Shown: piece by piece, positions 9,981-21,325 of the stretch
How positions within the stretch are numbered: the stretch's first letter is position 1
Layout of the letters: every line of letters begins with the position of its first letter
DNA from: Ceratopteris richardii
Taxonomy: Eukaryota > Streptophyta > Polypodiopsida > Polypodiales > Pteridaceae
DNA length: 64,000 nt
Assembly (NCBI GenBank): GCA_020310875.1
Contig: CM035407.1
Span: forward strand, 92,764,632-92,828,631
Direction of reading: 5' to 3'
Made by a program: the position numbers and the translations under genes
Notes under the pieces: generated by a model
Databases searched by the model: none
What the model saw: the letters and a program-made list of their open reading frames with translations, nothing else
What the model was told of the DNA's origin: nothing

Positions 9981-10787
9981 ATGGACGAGCTATTTCAAAT
10001 TATGATGCACGAGACGCAAGGACAAAAGGTAGTTGAAACGTTATTAAAGGATAAAGGGAAATTTACTGGTATGAATGTTACAAATTATTTAGACACGTTT
10101 GAGGAATTAGCTAAGTTACACGGTTTACCTGAAACAAAGTGGAAATCCTATCTTGGACGTCTGGCCATAGGTACTGTAAAAGCTATTATGGATATACATG
10201 ACAATAAGGAATGGGATGAGTTTAGAAAAGAGCTGCATAAGGAATTCTACTTAGAAGACTACAGTCAACATAGTCGAGAAGGATTTATGAAATGGATTAG
10301 TTCACCTAAGCCTCACATTTCGTTAACTCAACTCCATAGTGAATTTATGAAAAGATTCTCTCAATTACCTGAACAGGATAGAGTTGCCCTTACCCCAGAT
10401 ATCATTTTATATTTCCTTAAAATCTTGACTCCAGATATAAGGGTAGAGGTTGAGCGTAGGCTTGAAGAACCGGGAAAGAAATATGGGCTTACAGATGACT
10501 GGGGTGTAGTAAAAACTGTAGTTGAGGCGGTTGCTCACATGATCCAACGTAAAACACTCCTTTATGAATCGATGTCTCAACCATCTTCCAATTTTCCTCC
10601 GATTCAGGCAACTAGGGATACACATATAGATTCAAAAGCTGAGCCTACAACATCCACATCTAGAGTACCAACCGAGTTACAATTTGAGATTTTGTTTAAC
10701 AAGTTGGACAATATGATGCATATGCACGAGAATATGTCTAAAGAGGTAGCGGCTTTGCAGAATGTGGTGTATGCTTTAAACCTATAA
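9981..10787 (+). pseudogene. Gy-1 gag, capsid part
   Basis: A 268-codon frame with a Retrotrans_gag-like capsid domain: FTGMNVTNYLDTFEELAKLHG, then KWKSYLGRLAIGTVK, EWDEFRKELHKEFYLED and a helix-rich C-terminal part (LHSEFMKRFSQLPEQDR). It ends in TAA (10785-10787). The same frame reopens at once and carries the proline-rich linker and zinc knuckle (10800-12515). The stop is thus either a lesion or a deliberate separator; the sequence cannot decide. The first ATG at 9981 is used as the start. Confidence 0.85.
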
Positions 10788-10799
10788 GATAAACCTGCA

Positions 10800-12515
10800 A
10801 TGCAAGCTCATCCGACTATTTATCCTCAACCAGTAAATGCTCCAAATCCACCATTAGTAGCTCCGAATCATCCATTAGTACCTCCTAATCCACCTTTTAT
10901 ACCTCCTAATCCTCCAGTTGTACCCCAAACAATTCCTCAACCGATTCCTCAAGCATTTAACCAAAGAAATTTCAATGAAAGGAGAAATACCAATGTGAGG
11001 AGATGTATCTGGTGCGATGCCACAGATCATTTAACTTACACATGTGAAGTGTTGAAAGATGCGAAAGAGAAAAGACTTGTAATTGATATTGACAAGCGAT
11101 TGTGCGACTATAGAACACATTTACCCTTAGCTGCCAATTGGGGAAAGGGAGGGATGCAGAAGCTGTATGAAAACCTTTCTGAGTCTTCGAAATCTGCTTC
11201 TGCTGTTAAACTAGAATATGTTGATAGTGACTCTGATTCCGAACAAACAAGGGAAACGAGGAACTACTCAATTGAAGCTTTGATAAAGGCGAGAGATGAT
11301 ATTATGCAGAAAACTGCGTGGAACTCTCCTGTCGATCAATTTTCGATATATTCGCATATTGCGAATGTTGAAGAGAAAAGAAAGAGGGATGATGAGCAAG
11401 ATACAAATGATTCAGGTAGACGAATGACTAGAAGTAAGATGAGAGATGAACCGAAACCTAAGAAAGTTCAGTTTGAACAAGGCGAAAGTTCTAAAACAAA
11501 TGAGGAGCGAAGAAAAGAAATTAGGGAGGGTAAACAACCTGTGTTTAGTGAGCCAATTCAAACATCAGACAAAGTAGAGCAAATTCCTAGATCTGAAACA
11601 AAACCTGAAGAGAAACCAGAAAAGAAACCAAAACGAGTACCGAAAGCTATTCTTATTTCTGAACTTGAACAAAAAGTTGATTCGAAAGAAATATTGTATG
11701 ACATCTTATTAAAAAGTGCAGTAACAATGACTTTAGAACAAATCTTCTCAATAGCAAAAATTGAATTTAAGGAAAATTTTATTAAACTAATTAAAAGGAA
11801 GAGATTCCCTCTGTCACAAGAGGTAGAGATGCAAGATGTTGCCGATGTAACTCACTTGATTCATGAATCTTTTTTAGACTCAGAAGATGAAGAAGATAAT
11901 ACCTGTAATGTGAACAAAAATTTCTTAGGGCCGATTGTACCAGATGATGAAACAAAAAACTCAGAGAGTGATTTTAGAAAAAGTTTTTGGGCGAGAGGCA
12001 CACCGGAGATTAAAGTTAACTTAGGAGATCAGAAGAGATCATATTCTGCTTTAGCCCTAATTGACTCTGGGTCTGAAATCAATGTGATTTCGAAAGGATT
12101 ATATGATAAGTTTAAATGGCCTATTGATAAAAATCACGGCTGGATAATGCGAACCGCGGACAATGGTTGTGGATCACTCCTAGGAGCATGTGCCAACATA
12201 CCTCTAATGATAGGTGGAATCTCTGAGACATTCCACTTTTTCATTCAGGACAACTGCTCTTATGAAATTATCTTAGGTCAACCATTTATATGTGAAGCCA
12301 GAATGGAGACTAAAGTAATAGATGACGGCTCAGCATACGCAAGAATTAGATCTAAAGATGATCTACAATCGCTCCAAGTTATGATAGTCAGCCCAAACCA
12401 TGTACGAAATAGGGAGCAAATTAGGAAGACGCCCATCCGTTCTCATGAAAAGATACGTGAAGATCATATGCCTCTTCGTGAGTTTGGAACTTATTATGAT
12501 CAAAATTTTGCCTAG
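10800..12515 (+). pseudogene. Gy-1 nucleocapsid and protease
   Basis: In the same frame as the capsid ORF. Residues 1-60 are repeats of a (P/A)PN-(P/H)-P-hydrophobic type. Then come a CX2CX4HX4C knuckle (CIWCDATDHLTYTC, about residues 69-82) and NWGKGGMQKLYENL. A long charged Lys/Glu-rich linker follows. The retropepsin has ALIDSGSEINVIS (about residue 423) and the later EIILGQPF motif. The WCD-type knuckle followed by GKGGM is a combination I associate with gypsy elements of fungi and some non-flowering plants. The frame ends at 12515, and pol begins in another frame at about 12596. Confidence 0.88.
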
Positions 12516-12595
12516 ATGCCACTGTTGAGCGAGACAACGGTGGTTCTTGGTTTGATGTCTCGCACCCATCTGTAGATACTTTAGATAGTTTTTCT

Positions 12596-15013
12596 TTGTA
12601 TTTCCCTTCATCATATTTGCAATTCAGTCATTATAAACAAATTCCTAAAAAAATTATAAAACATTATGAAAAAATTTATAAAGAGAAAGGATTCATTTCA
12701 TCTGATGAACACATTGAAACCGTAATTGAAACTTTATCTTCAAACTCATTGATTGAAGAACTTCAAAATATTTTGCATGAAAAAGAAAATTTTAGATTTG
12801 TACTTTTAAATTCTATTGAAGAATATGATTTGATTATTAAATTTGTCATGAGTAATGAAAAGGAAGCAAAAGTAAATACAAAATACAAAACCGTTGATAA
12901 AAAAATTAAACCGATTGCCCAATCATTACCACGAGAGAGTGAAGAGAAGTTTAGGAAAGTTACCAATGATCCTTATTTAAGAGAGCGCACAAATATAGGT
13001 CATACCTTCACAGAAAAAACTTTAAAGCTAATCAAGATAGGAAATGATGAAAATTTTTTGTTACCCGAGGAACGTGAACTATTTCAAAGAGTGATTAGAA
13101 AGCATGGAAAGGCATTTTCTTTATATTCCCATGAGATAGGTTGTGCAGACCCAAAAATTGTACCACCAATGATCATCTTTACAGTGCCTCACATTCCATG
13201 GAATCTTCGACCCATACCTGTTCCGAAAGCCCATTTACCAGAGTTAATGCGGCTTCTTAAGGAAAAGATTCACATGCGAATTTTAGAGCCATCGTCTGCA
13301 CCCTACTCAAATAGGTGGTTTACTGTTCCAAAGAAAAATGGCAAGTTACGGTTCATTCAAGATTTACAACCTGTTAACAAGGTTACTATTAGGAATGTAG
13401 GTACTGGGCCCATTGTAGGAGAATTCGCTGAAGCCTTCGCTGGTCATGCCATATACTCAATGGGAGACTTGTATTCTGGCTACGATCAATTTCAGCTTGC
13501 TATTGAAAGTAGAGACATTACGACCATGAAAACTCCTTTAGGCTTAGTTCGCATGTGCACTTTGCCGCAAGGAGCTACTAATTCAGTAGCGCATATGATG
13601 AACGCCATGAATTCAGTATTACATGACTTCATTCCTAATATAACCATGCCATTTATTGATGACATTCCTATTAAAGGATGTATTGAGAATGCGAAAGATG
13701 AAACTTTAGATTCCTCTGGCTGCAGGAAGTTTGTAGTAGATCATATCTCTGACTGTGAAAGGATTTTCCAGAGATTTGAAGAGGTTGGTCTCACATTCTC
13801 CATTGAGAAATCTGTTTTTGGTGTCAATGAGGTACTTATAGTTGGACATTTATGTGGACATTACGGTCGGAGGCCATATCCACCTAAAGTCGACGCTATA
13901 AACAAGATTTCTGAAACCTGTAGTAATATTAGCGAGGTAAGATGATTCCTTGGTGCTTGTGTGTTTTATGCCATCTGGATCCCACACTATGCACATGTTG
14001 CAAACTGTCTTTATGCTTTACTAAGGAAGAATCGAAAGTTTCTTTGGACTGAAGAACACTCAAAAGCTATGAAAAAGTTAAAGAAATTACTTCTTGAAGC
14101 TCCTATTTTAAAGCGAGTAGATTATACTGATCAAAAGCCTATCATTTTAACTGTTGATACGAGTCCTATAGGAATAGGATGGGTTATTGGTCAGGACGAT
14201 GAAGAGGGCAATAGGTATGCTGTGAGATTTGGAGCAAAGATTTGACACGATACGCAAAGAAATTATCCGCAAATTAAACGAGAACTATGGGGTTTAGTCA
14301 CGGCATTAAAATCCGATAAAGAATATTTTATAGGTGCAAATGTAATAGTTGAGACAGATTGTCTACCTCTGATTGGAATGATTACAAACTGTTCATCACC
14401 CGACATTGCCATGCTTAGATGGATTTCATACATCAAGTTTATAAATCCTGTTTTGATACATATTGCAGGTAAATCTAATCCTGTGGCTGATATGCTTTCT
14501 CGAGCTAGATTTGATAATGAGGAAGAAACAGAATTAGAAATAAATGCAATTAATTATGATTCTAAAGCATACGCATATGAACAGTTTAATATTGAAGAAT
14601 ACGAAGGAGAGTGGCAGGATATTGGAAAGTATTTAAGTACTTTGGTTAGGGCACCTTCATGGTCTTCAAATAGATTTCGGAATATTAGGAAAAGAGCTTA
14701 CAACTTTTTTCTGAAAGATGGTTTCATTTGGAGACATGCGAGGGGAAAAATTAGATTGCCACAACGAGTACTAGGTACTAAGGATCTTCAGTTACAAGTC
14801 ATGAAGAGTATGCATGATACTTTATGGGCAGGACATAAAGGTTTTGTAGCTACGTATGAAAAAATTAGAGAAGGATACTGGTGGCCAGGGATTTATGTTA
14901 CTGTTAAAGATTATGTGAATTCATGTGACATATTCAGATTCATTCCTCAGTCAAACATAGGGATCCATTGCATCCTACCTATCCACCATGCATCCATTAT
15001 AAATGGGTTGTAG
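12596..15013 (+). pseudogene. Gy-1 RT, RNase H and integrase zinc-binding region
   Basis: One frame interrupted by two TGA codons (13943-13945 and 14243-14245). RT motifs in order are RFIQDLQPVNKV, MGDLYSGYDQFQL, TPLGLVRMCTLPQGATNS, and FIDDIPIKG as the catalytic YxDD equivalent, with both aspartates intact. The connection and RNase H follow (ILTVDTSPIGIGWV; ADMLSRARF). The H2C2 region of integrase has HDTLWAGHKG and GYWWPGIYVTV, but the final cysteine pair is damaged (CDIF for CxxC). Both TGA codons could come from CGA by one C-to-T change. A frameshift near 14960 moves the integrase core to another frame. Confidence 0.9.
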
Positions 15014-15648
15014 ACTTAGTTACCATGCCCAAAGGTATCAATAAGATGAGATATATAGTTTTGGCACGTGAAGATCTTACGAATCATGTAGAAGGCCGAG
15101 CTTTAAGATCTAAGACAACCTTGAATGTATGCAAATTTCTTCTTGAGGATGTCATTTCACGTTTTGGTTATGTAGAAAAGGTAGTGGCTGATAGGGGAGA
15201 GTTAGATGCGCAGGAGGCTAGAGAATTCTTTGCTAGGCATGGAATTCGCTTAGCCCTTACTACTGCTTACAACCCTGAAGCTAATAGGAAGATTGAGCGA
15301 GGGCATTCTCCTATTATTAAAGCAATTTCCAAAGCTTGTAATGGAGAAATTAAGAATTGGCCAACTTATCTGCCATTTGCGTTGTGGGCCGATAGAATGA
15401 CCTGCACTAGAACAACGGGGTATATGCTGGCAGAGTTGATGTATTGCCAGAAACCAATTTTCCCTGTGCATACGCAAATTCTTACTTGGACTACGTTACC
15501 ATGGGAAGATAATTTGTCGACAGAAGATTTATTAGCTCTGCGAATCCAGCAGTTAGAGCAAGGGAATGAACGTTTAGAAGAGGCTATAGTTAAACTAAAA
15601 GATTCTCGATTGAAAAACAAGAAATATTTTGATAATCACATAGGTTAA
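14968..15648 (+). pseudogene. Gy-1 integrase catalytic core
   Basis: An rve-type core in a frame shifted from the upstream pol. It shows KWVVDLVTMP (first Asp), KVVADRGELDAQEAREFF (second Asp) and EANRKIERGHSPIIKAI (Glu). Gypsy cores usually read DNG after the second Asp; here it is DRG, again typical of the FIDDIPIKG-type elements. A coiled region (IQQLEQGNERLEEAIVKLKDSR, 1-residue gaps aside) precedes the C-terminal domain, which continues in another frame. Confidence 0.88.
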
Positions 15649-15649
15649 G

Positions 15650-15907
15650 GCCAAAGCCGATTTATGTTAATGATTGGGTTTTACTGTATGATAGTACATT
15701 TGATTCTCAGTATGATGCCCGTAGAAAACTAAAAAGACGTTGGTTTGGACCTTATGTGGTAGTCAAAACCTATGAAAACGGAACGTATGCCTTACGCGAA
15801 TTAGATGGTACTCCTCTTAAAAACTTAATTGCTGGCAAAAGAATTAAATTATTTAAACAAAGAGATGATGAAATGTATGAAGTAATGTTTGATGATGAGC
15901 ATGATTA
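15650..15907 (+). pseudogene. Gy-1 integrase C-terminal (GPY/F) domain
   Basis: After a frameshift at about 15650, the frame reads VNDWVLLYDS, KLKRRWFGPYVVVKTY and GTYALRELDGTPL, which is the GPY/F module found at the C-terminus of many gypsy integrases. It ends at a TAA after an acidic tail (DDEHD). No chromodomain follows. The frame is too short and displaced to have been called alone. Confidence 0.8.
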
Positions 15908-17005
15908 ATTATGTATGAATGAATTTCTTTAGTGTGGGTTTCTTTTGCAGGAAAACCAAGAGAAGATTTGAATATGAAATTTATTAATTTTGCGTGTCTA
16001 GCTGTTGCTGGTTGAGTTTTAACAGGTCTTTGAAGAACAAATTAAGATGCATAAAGATGAGCAAATTGAAGATGAAGCAGATTGAAGATAAAATTGATTT
16101 TTAGGTCGTATTTTTCTTTGTCTTAAAATTTTGTTTTACGTATTTTATTTGCATTCATATAAAACTAATTGTTAAAATCTGGAATGAAGAATATTAATTT
16201 ATAAAGGACTCTATTTAACCATATTAGGAAAATAGACATAATTTATATTTCTACATTTATAGATTAAGTGAGATTTGTTAAAAATAGAAGGATTTGTAGT
16301 TCATTTAGATAACGAAAGTAGTTGTATATATGTAGGAGCATATTGTTGCATGATACATGTCTGTGAAAACCTAGATCTTTCTTGTCCATGCAGCTGGATC
16401 CTTAGCTCGGATTAAGGGGTTAAGCCTTTCCCCTTTAAAACAAAAAAGTAGCGAAAAAAAAAAAAAGAATATTGACATGGAAGTTATACCTTCTTCCACC
16501 CCAAAAAAGTATTTACATTTATTATCGATATGAAGTTTACATCATATTTATAGGAAGAAAACTAGTTGTGAAAAAACACATCTAGCGATTAAAATTGGGC
16601 ATACAAGGCGGCTGTCTGTCCAAGTAGATTTAGTAGATTTCTTTGGCATGCTTGATTGTTCATATGTGAATGCATATATATGACAAAACCTGCATTTGAA
16701 TGAATGAAAATGAATTCTGTTTTATACTAATCTTTACATAGTTTATAAATGGATGAAATGTAAATTAATGTTTGTTGACTGAACAGGTTACTAGTTTACC
16801 TTTATACTTTAATATGTTTTCATTGCCAGATATAATAAACTTCATGTGCATGTTGAAAAGATTTAAAATTTGATAAGATTAAATATAATTAAAAAAGAAT
16901 TGATGTTGTTTTATGATTTAATTTTAGGATAATCATTGAAAATGCTGCTTCCCTAAATCTGCAAGTTGGCCCATCGGGACGATGTGCAGGTTTGGTGGCG
17001 GTGGA
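15908..17005 (+). other. Gy-1 3' untranslated region
   Basis: About 1.1 kb, AT-rich, without recognisable coding. It holds a poly(A)-like run near 16450 and splice-acceptor-like TTTCTTTTGCAG near 15950. A clear polypurine tract is not evident directly before the 3' LTR; the best candidate is the GGTGGCGGTGGA stretch just upstream. Confidence 0.55.
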
Positions 17006-18877
17006 TGTCGGGAAGATTTGCATCTTCCAGTTGATAACCAGAGGAAATAAAAGCAACTTAATTGGTGAATTCTAAACCTCTTTTTCACTGTTGAACAATT
17101 GTTCTGGATTGAATTAAGTAATTTTGAAGTGTTTACAGGTATGGATGATGAAGCAAAATCTATGTTCTTATTAGGGTTTACCCTAATTACTTAATTAATG
17201 AGTATTTCATATTTATATATGCTTGATTCATGGGTATTTAACCCTAGGGTTGTCTAAGTTCATATGATTTTATGTCAATTAGGCTCATCTGAAGGGTCAC
17301 AAAAGATTCTAATGGGTTCATGTTAGGGTTTACAAGGGATCAGAAAGATTTTAATGGGTTATCAATGATTTTCAAAAGGTTTTAATAGGGTTTTGATGGG
17401 TTTTAAGTAGGTTTTCTAGAGTTTTAGAATGTTTTAAGGGTTAAAATAATTAATATTTAAGGAAATTAAACTATAACTAAACATTGGTTCAATAATTAAA
17501 ATATGGTTTAATTAATTATTTAATCATGTATGTGCATTTAATACTAAGGTTCTAATTAATTAAAAGCTTAACCTAAGCTTAATTTAATGGATTTATTTAA
17601 TTAAGCAATTTAGGATAATTCAATTAAAATAAAAAAGAAGTGGATAAATAATGAATGGTGTATGTAAGTAGTGATTAAAGTGTGGTGTGAGTTGAATGTG
17701 TAACTAAAGTGGTTAAAGTGAATAGTTTCAAAGTGTGGTAGTTGTGAATGCAAGTTAAAAGAGTGGTAGAAAAAAAATATGCATTTAAAGTGTAAAAAAG
17801 GTGTGTACAAAGAGTGGTGAGTGTGAGGGTAATTAAAAGAGAGGTTGTGTGAGAAAAGTTAATTAAAGTGTGGTGAATGTTAATGGGGAAAAGTGAGGAT
17901 GAGGAAATAAAGTAAAATCAAAAGAATGGTTTACAAATGAGTTGTGTGTGTATATATATGAGTATGCTGTGCTAGTTTCTTCTAATGTTTTTTGCAGGTA
18001 CTATTCTTTCTTTCCCTCCTAAGCATAAAGAGTGATTTTATTTTCCTTCTTGTGCCTTCTTTCTCCCTGATGTTGGTAGGCACGCAGAGGACATAGGAAG
18101 AGATATTTGATCGATGGCTATTTTTCCATGTGCTAGTTAGAAAGGAGAGAGGAGAGATGAGAGAGTGAGAGAATGCAAGCTCATTGGCGCCACAGCACCA
18201 TACTAGCAAACTTTCTCCCTTGTAGATACAACATGGAATCTCTGCATCTTCATTCGGCTATGTGATTCCCAGGGCCAAAAACACCAAGCGATCACGCATC
18301 CAGACCACGACCGAGCTCAAGGGTGATCGTGCAGAGAGAGTTTTAGTGAGAGGACTTAGAGGAGCATCTGAATCTGTGACTTCAGCCACTGAGGTAGCGT
18401 TCTTGGATGCTGCCCAACTGTACAGGTGGTGGTGTCTATTTGGACGATGGAGAAATCTGGGCGACGACGTGCAGGAGTGTGGAGAGAGCGACTGTAGAGA
18501 GAGAGGCGTGGGCAGAAGCAGAAGAGAGAGAGTGGTCTGGATGGCCAACATTTGTCTGGCGACGCTCAGATGTGTTCAGAGCAAAGAGAGTTTTCTTGGC
18601 GTCGGTTTTGGCTACTTATGACAGTGAGAGAGTATATTATCTCTCTTCCCCTCCATGACCTGCGCGCGGCAGCGCCGCAGAGAGAAAGAGAGATGAGAGA
18701 TAGAGTCTCTAGTGGCCCGGCTGCTCACGAAGGCAGAGAGAGAGAGAGAGAATTAAATCCCTGCCCGGCGGCGCGCTGTGCACAGAGAGACAGGAGAGAG
18801 AGAGTGAAATATTAAGTTATTATTTTATTATTATTACTTTGTTCCCCCCCTCCCCTCCTGGCGGCTGCACACACACA

Positions 18878-18919
<42 letters not shown>

Positions 18920-20179
18920 CGAGAGAGAGAGAGAGAGAGAAAGAGAGCGAGAGAGAGAGAGAGAGATAGGGAGAAGAAAGAGATAGAGAGAGATATATAT
19001 AGATAGATATCTAAGTCACCATTAAGGTTATTTAGTTATATAATAATGCATTGTTTAATTAGGAATGATTTAATTGTTTAGATGTAATTTAATGTATTGT
19101 TTGAATTAGAATTAGTTATATGTAATTAATTATTTTGTTAATTTAATAGCTATTATGTAAGTAAATATTTTAGCATGAAAGTATAAGCATACATGTATAT
19201 GTATGTAGAATGTTAATTTACATGGATCAATGCATATGTATGAGCTAATGAATGTGTATATGCATGAATATTATATTAAGTTAGTATATTAATGTTTAGG
19301 TTTGTGAATGTAGCTACATATAGGAACTATAGTGTGGATATGCAAAGATGCATGTGTGTATGTTAACATGTGGTTGAGTGTTAGCATGCATGTATAGTTG
19401 CATAAAATTAGGTATTAGCATTTGCATTAGAACATGTGCATGAATGTATATTAGCATGCATGAACATGTGTATGTTTTTATGTATGTAAAGTATATGTTT
19501 AATATTTCTCATTAATTTTTTGTTAGATTACTAATATTCCTAATGTTTTTTGCAGAAACATTGAAGATTACAATCAATTAAAGTGAAGTGAAGACAATTG
19601 AAGTGAAGCGGCAGCCTAAAGATCCATTTAACTCTTATTTCTCATTTAGTCAACTATCCAATTGACTAGACAGTTATCCAATTGTTTAGGCCTTCCAGTT
19701 GTATTAGAATTATTAATTCGAACCATTAGCATATCAATTAATTCATTCAAACAGTTTAGCATCATATTGTTTCATTAGTTTTTTTCCATTACTCTCCTTG
19801 ATGTCTTCTAAGTTAGTTCATGAGTCTGAGCACAGTACTATTGAAAATATTGAAAATATTCCGCCAACTCTAGACAGACCAGAACCCTCTAGCTTACCTG
19901 AAATTTTAGTAGAAGAACCCATTATGGAAGTTTCAATCTCATATCAGGAAGCTGTTGCTTTGTACGAGGCTGCCCGTCCTTACGGTCCATAGCTAATTAA
20001 AACTATTTACTTTTGATAAGAGAATTTTAGTTTCAGTCATAGAATTAGGTAATTTAAATTGTTTTATCATTAGAACCCTTATTTTCATAAGCTTGAGTTT
20101 GCTACAGACACCCCGCGTGTGCCGAACGATTTAGGCGGATGACTTGATCCACCATCCGAGCATCTCTCACGACACGACA
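17006..20179 (+). repeat. 3' LTR of Gy-1
   Basis: 3174 bp, same ends (TGTCG/CGACA) and layout as the 5' LTR. It is shorter mainly through a shorter GA tract and three fewer 9-bp ATTGAAAAT units. It is followed by GCGT (20180-20183), the right copy of the target duplication, and then by resumed Copia-2 gag coding. Confidence 0.92.
19801..19992 (+). CDS. Short ORF in the Gy-1 3' LTR (copy of 8960-9178)
   Basis: Same ORF as in the 5' LTR, with two rather than five Glu-Asn-Ile units and a few substitutions. The open frame survives these changes because the repeat unit is 9 bp. No known family. Confidence 0.3.
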   Translation: MSSKLVHESEHSTIENIENIPPTLDRPEPSSLPEILVEEPIMEVSISYQEAVALYEAARPYGP

Positions 20180-20700
20180 GCGTAATGAAGCATGTGTTGC
20201 ATACTTGAGGAAGCAACTTGAGGATGTATGTATGGCTGAAAATGAGACGGTGGATGTGTATGTGACACGCATCAAGGACTTGAAAGAGAAATTGGCAAAC
20301 ATAGATGAGATCATTCCGGATGCATCACTCATTTTAACATTGTTGAAAGGATTACCGGAATCTTTTCAAAGCTTTGCTACTACACTCTGTTTGGTTGCAA
20401 AAGGAAATCCTAATATGTATGCATTTGATGAGGTTGTGTCTCTTCTCTTGCAAGAAGAGCAATCTAGAGTGAATAGGAGTGGTTTGATTGAGGGAACGCA
20501 AGCACTTGCTATCTCACAAAAGGGGAAAAGCAAGTATGGTTCAGCTTTGGGTTCATCAAAACCAAAGCCTCAAGCTTCCTCTTCCACACATTCCTCTAAT
20601 GATGGTGATTTGCCAAAGAAGAAGAGATGCAAATATTGCTGAAAGGCTAGTCATACTATTGATGAGTGTAGAAAGCTTGCTAAACGCAATGAAAAGAAGA
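20180..20700 (+). pseudogene. Copia-2 gag, C-terminal part, and zinc knuckle
   Basis: Continues the capsid begun at 5766: AYLRKQLEDVCMAENETVDVY, IKDLKEKLANIDEIIPDASL, TLLKGLPESFQSFATTL and VSLLLQEEQSRVNRSG. The zinc knuckle at about 20625-20670 is split by an in-frame TGA (CKYC, stop, then SHTIDEC), so the CX2CX4HX4C pattern is still visible. An isolated stop within an otherwise conserved knuckle marks decay. Confidence 0.88.
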
Positions 20701-20757
20701 AGGAATCCGGCATGTCTATTGCTGAAAATTCAGCAAATGTAAAGAATGATGAAGCTA

Positions 20758-20880
20758 ACATGGCTCAAGATTTTTGGGCATGTGTTGTTACATGTCATTA
20801 TGATGCTTCTTTACATTCTAAATGTATGGTTGTTACATGGCTCAAGATTTTTGGGCATGTGTTGTTACATGTCATTATGA
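20758..20880 (+). repeat. 46-bp direct repeat with 77-bp period in Copia-2
   Basis: The block starting ACATGGCTCAAGATTTTTGG at 20758 recurs at 20835. The 77-bp spacing is not a multiple of three, so the duplication shifts the frame between nucleocapsid and protease. Confidence 0.9.
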
Positions 20881-21325
20881 GGCTAATTCGGATTGGTTCT
20901 TTGATAGTGGTGCTTCAAAGCACATAACATCATGCAAAAGATTTTTTGCCTCTTTGAAAGATGCACCTAAAGGAGGACATGTGGTGTGTGCAAACAATGC
21001 CTCTTATCCTATCATTGGAGTAGGAGAGCTTACGGCTGCAAATGGAGGTGTGATTCTCTTAAAAAATGCATTGTATGTGCCCGGTATCAAGAAGAACTTA
21101 ATTTCAGTTCCGTTGATTGCCAAAGCTAGACTTCATGTACACTTTGTTGACGATAAGTGTATGGTTCATGATTTCAGCAATGGCGATGTTATTGTGATGT
21201 CCGGTACATTATGTAATGGTTTGTATCGCATGGATACATACAAGAGGGCTGCCTCGAATGCCTTAGTTGCTCATACTTCTTCCATGGCTGAAATGGAGTT
21301 TGGCATGCTCGTTTTGGTCATTTAA
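20835..21325 (+). pseudogene. Copia-2 protease
   Basis: Retropepsin with the active-site WFFDSGASKHIT, then a copia-type body (VVCANNASYPIIGVGEL; NALYVPGIKKNLISVPL). The frame opens inside the 77-bp-period duplication and ends at 21325, just into the GAG-pre-integrase domain, where a frameshift occurs. Confidence 0.88.

Larger units (their letters stand above)
6141..20179 (+). mobile_element. Gy-1, Ty3/gypsy element with ~3.2-kb LTRs
   Basis: A 14.0-kb element with direct LTRs at 6141-9365 and 17006-20179, both starting TGTCGGGAAG and ending CGACA. A primer-site-like TGGTGAACCCGACG directly follows the 5' LTR. Internal order is gag, zinc knuckle, retropepsin, RT, RNase H, H2C2, integrase, so it is gypsy. 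RT precedes integrase and no chromodomain is seen. The LTRs differ by roughly 1-2% by eye plus two simple-repeat length differences, so insertion is fairly recent. The coding frame has stops and frameshifts, so this copy is not autonomous. Confidence 0.92.

Noticed and set aside
15908-17005. An extra gene between Gy-1 integrase and its 3' LTR
   Set aside because: AT-rich, stop-dense in all frames, without recognisable motif.
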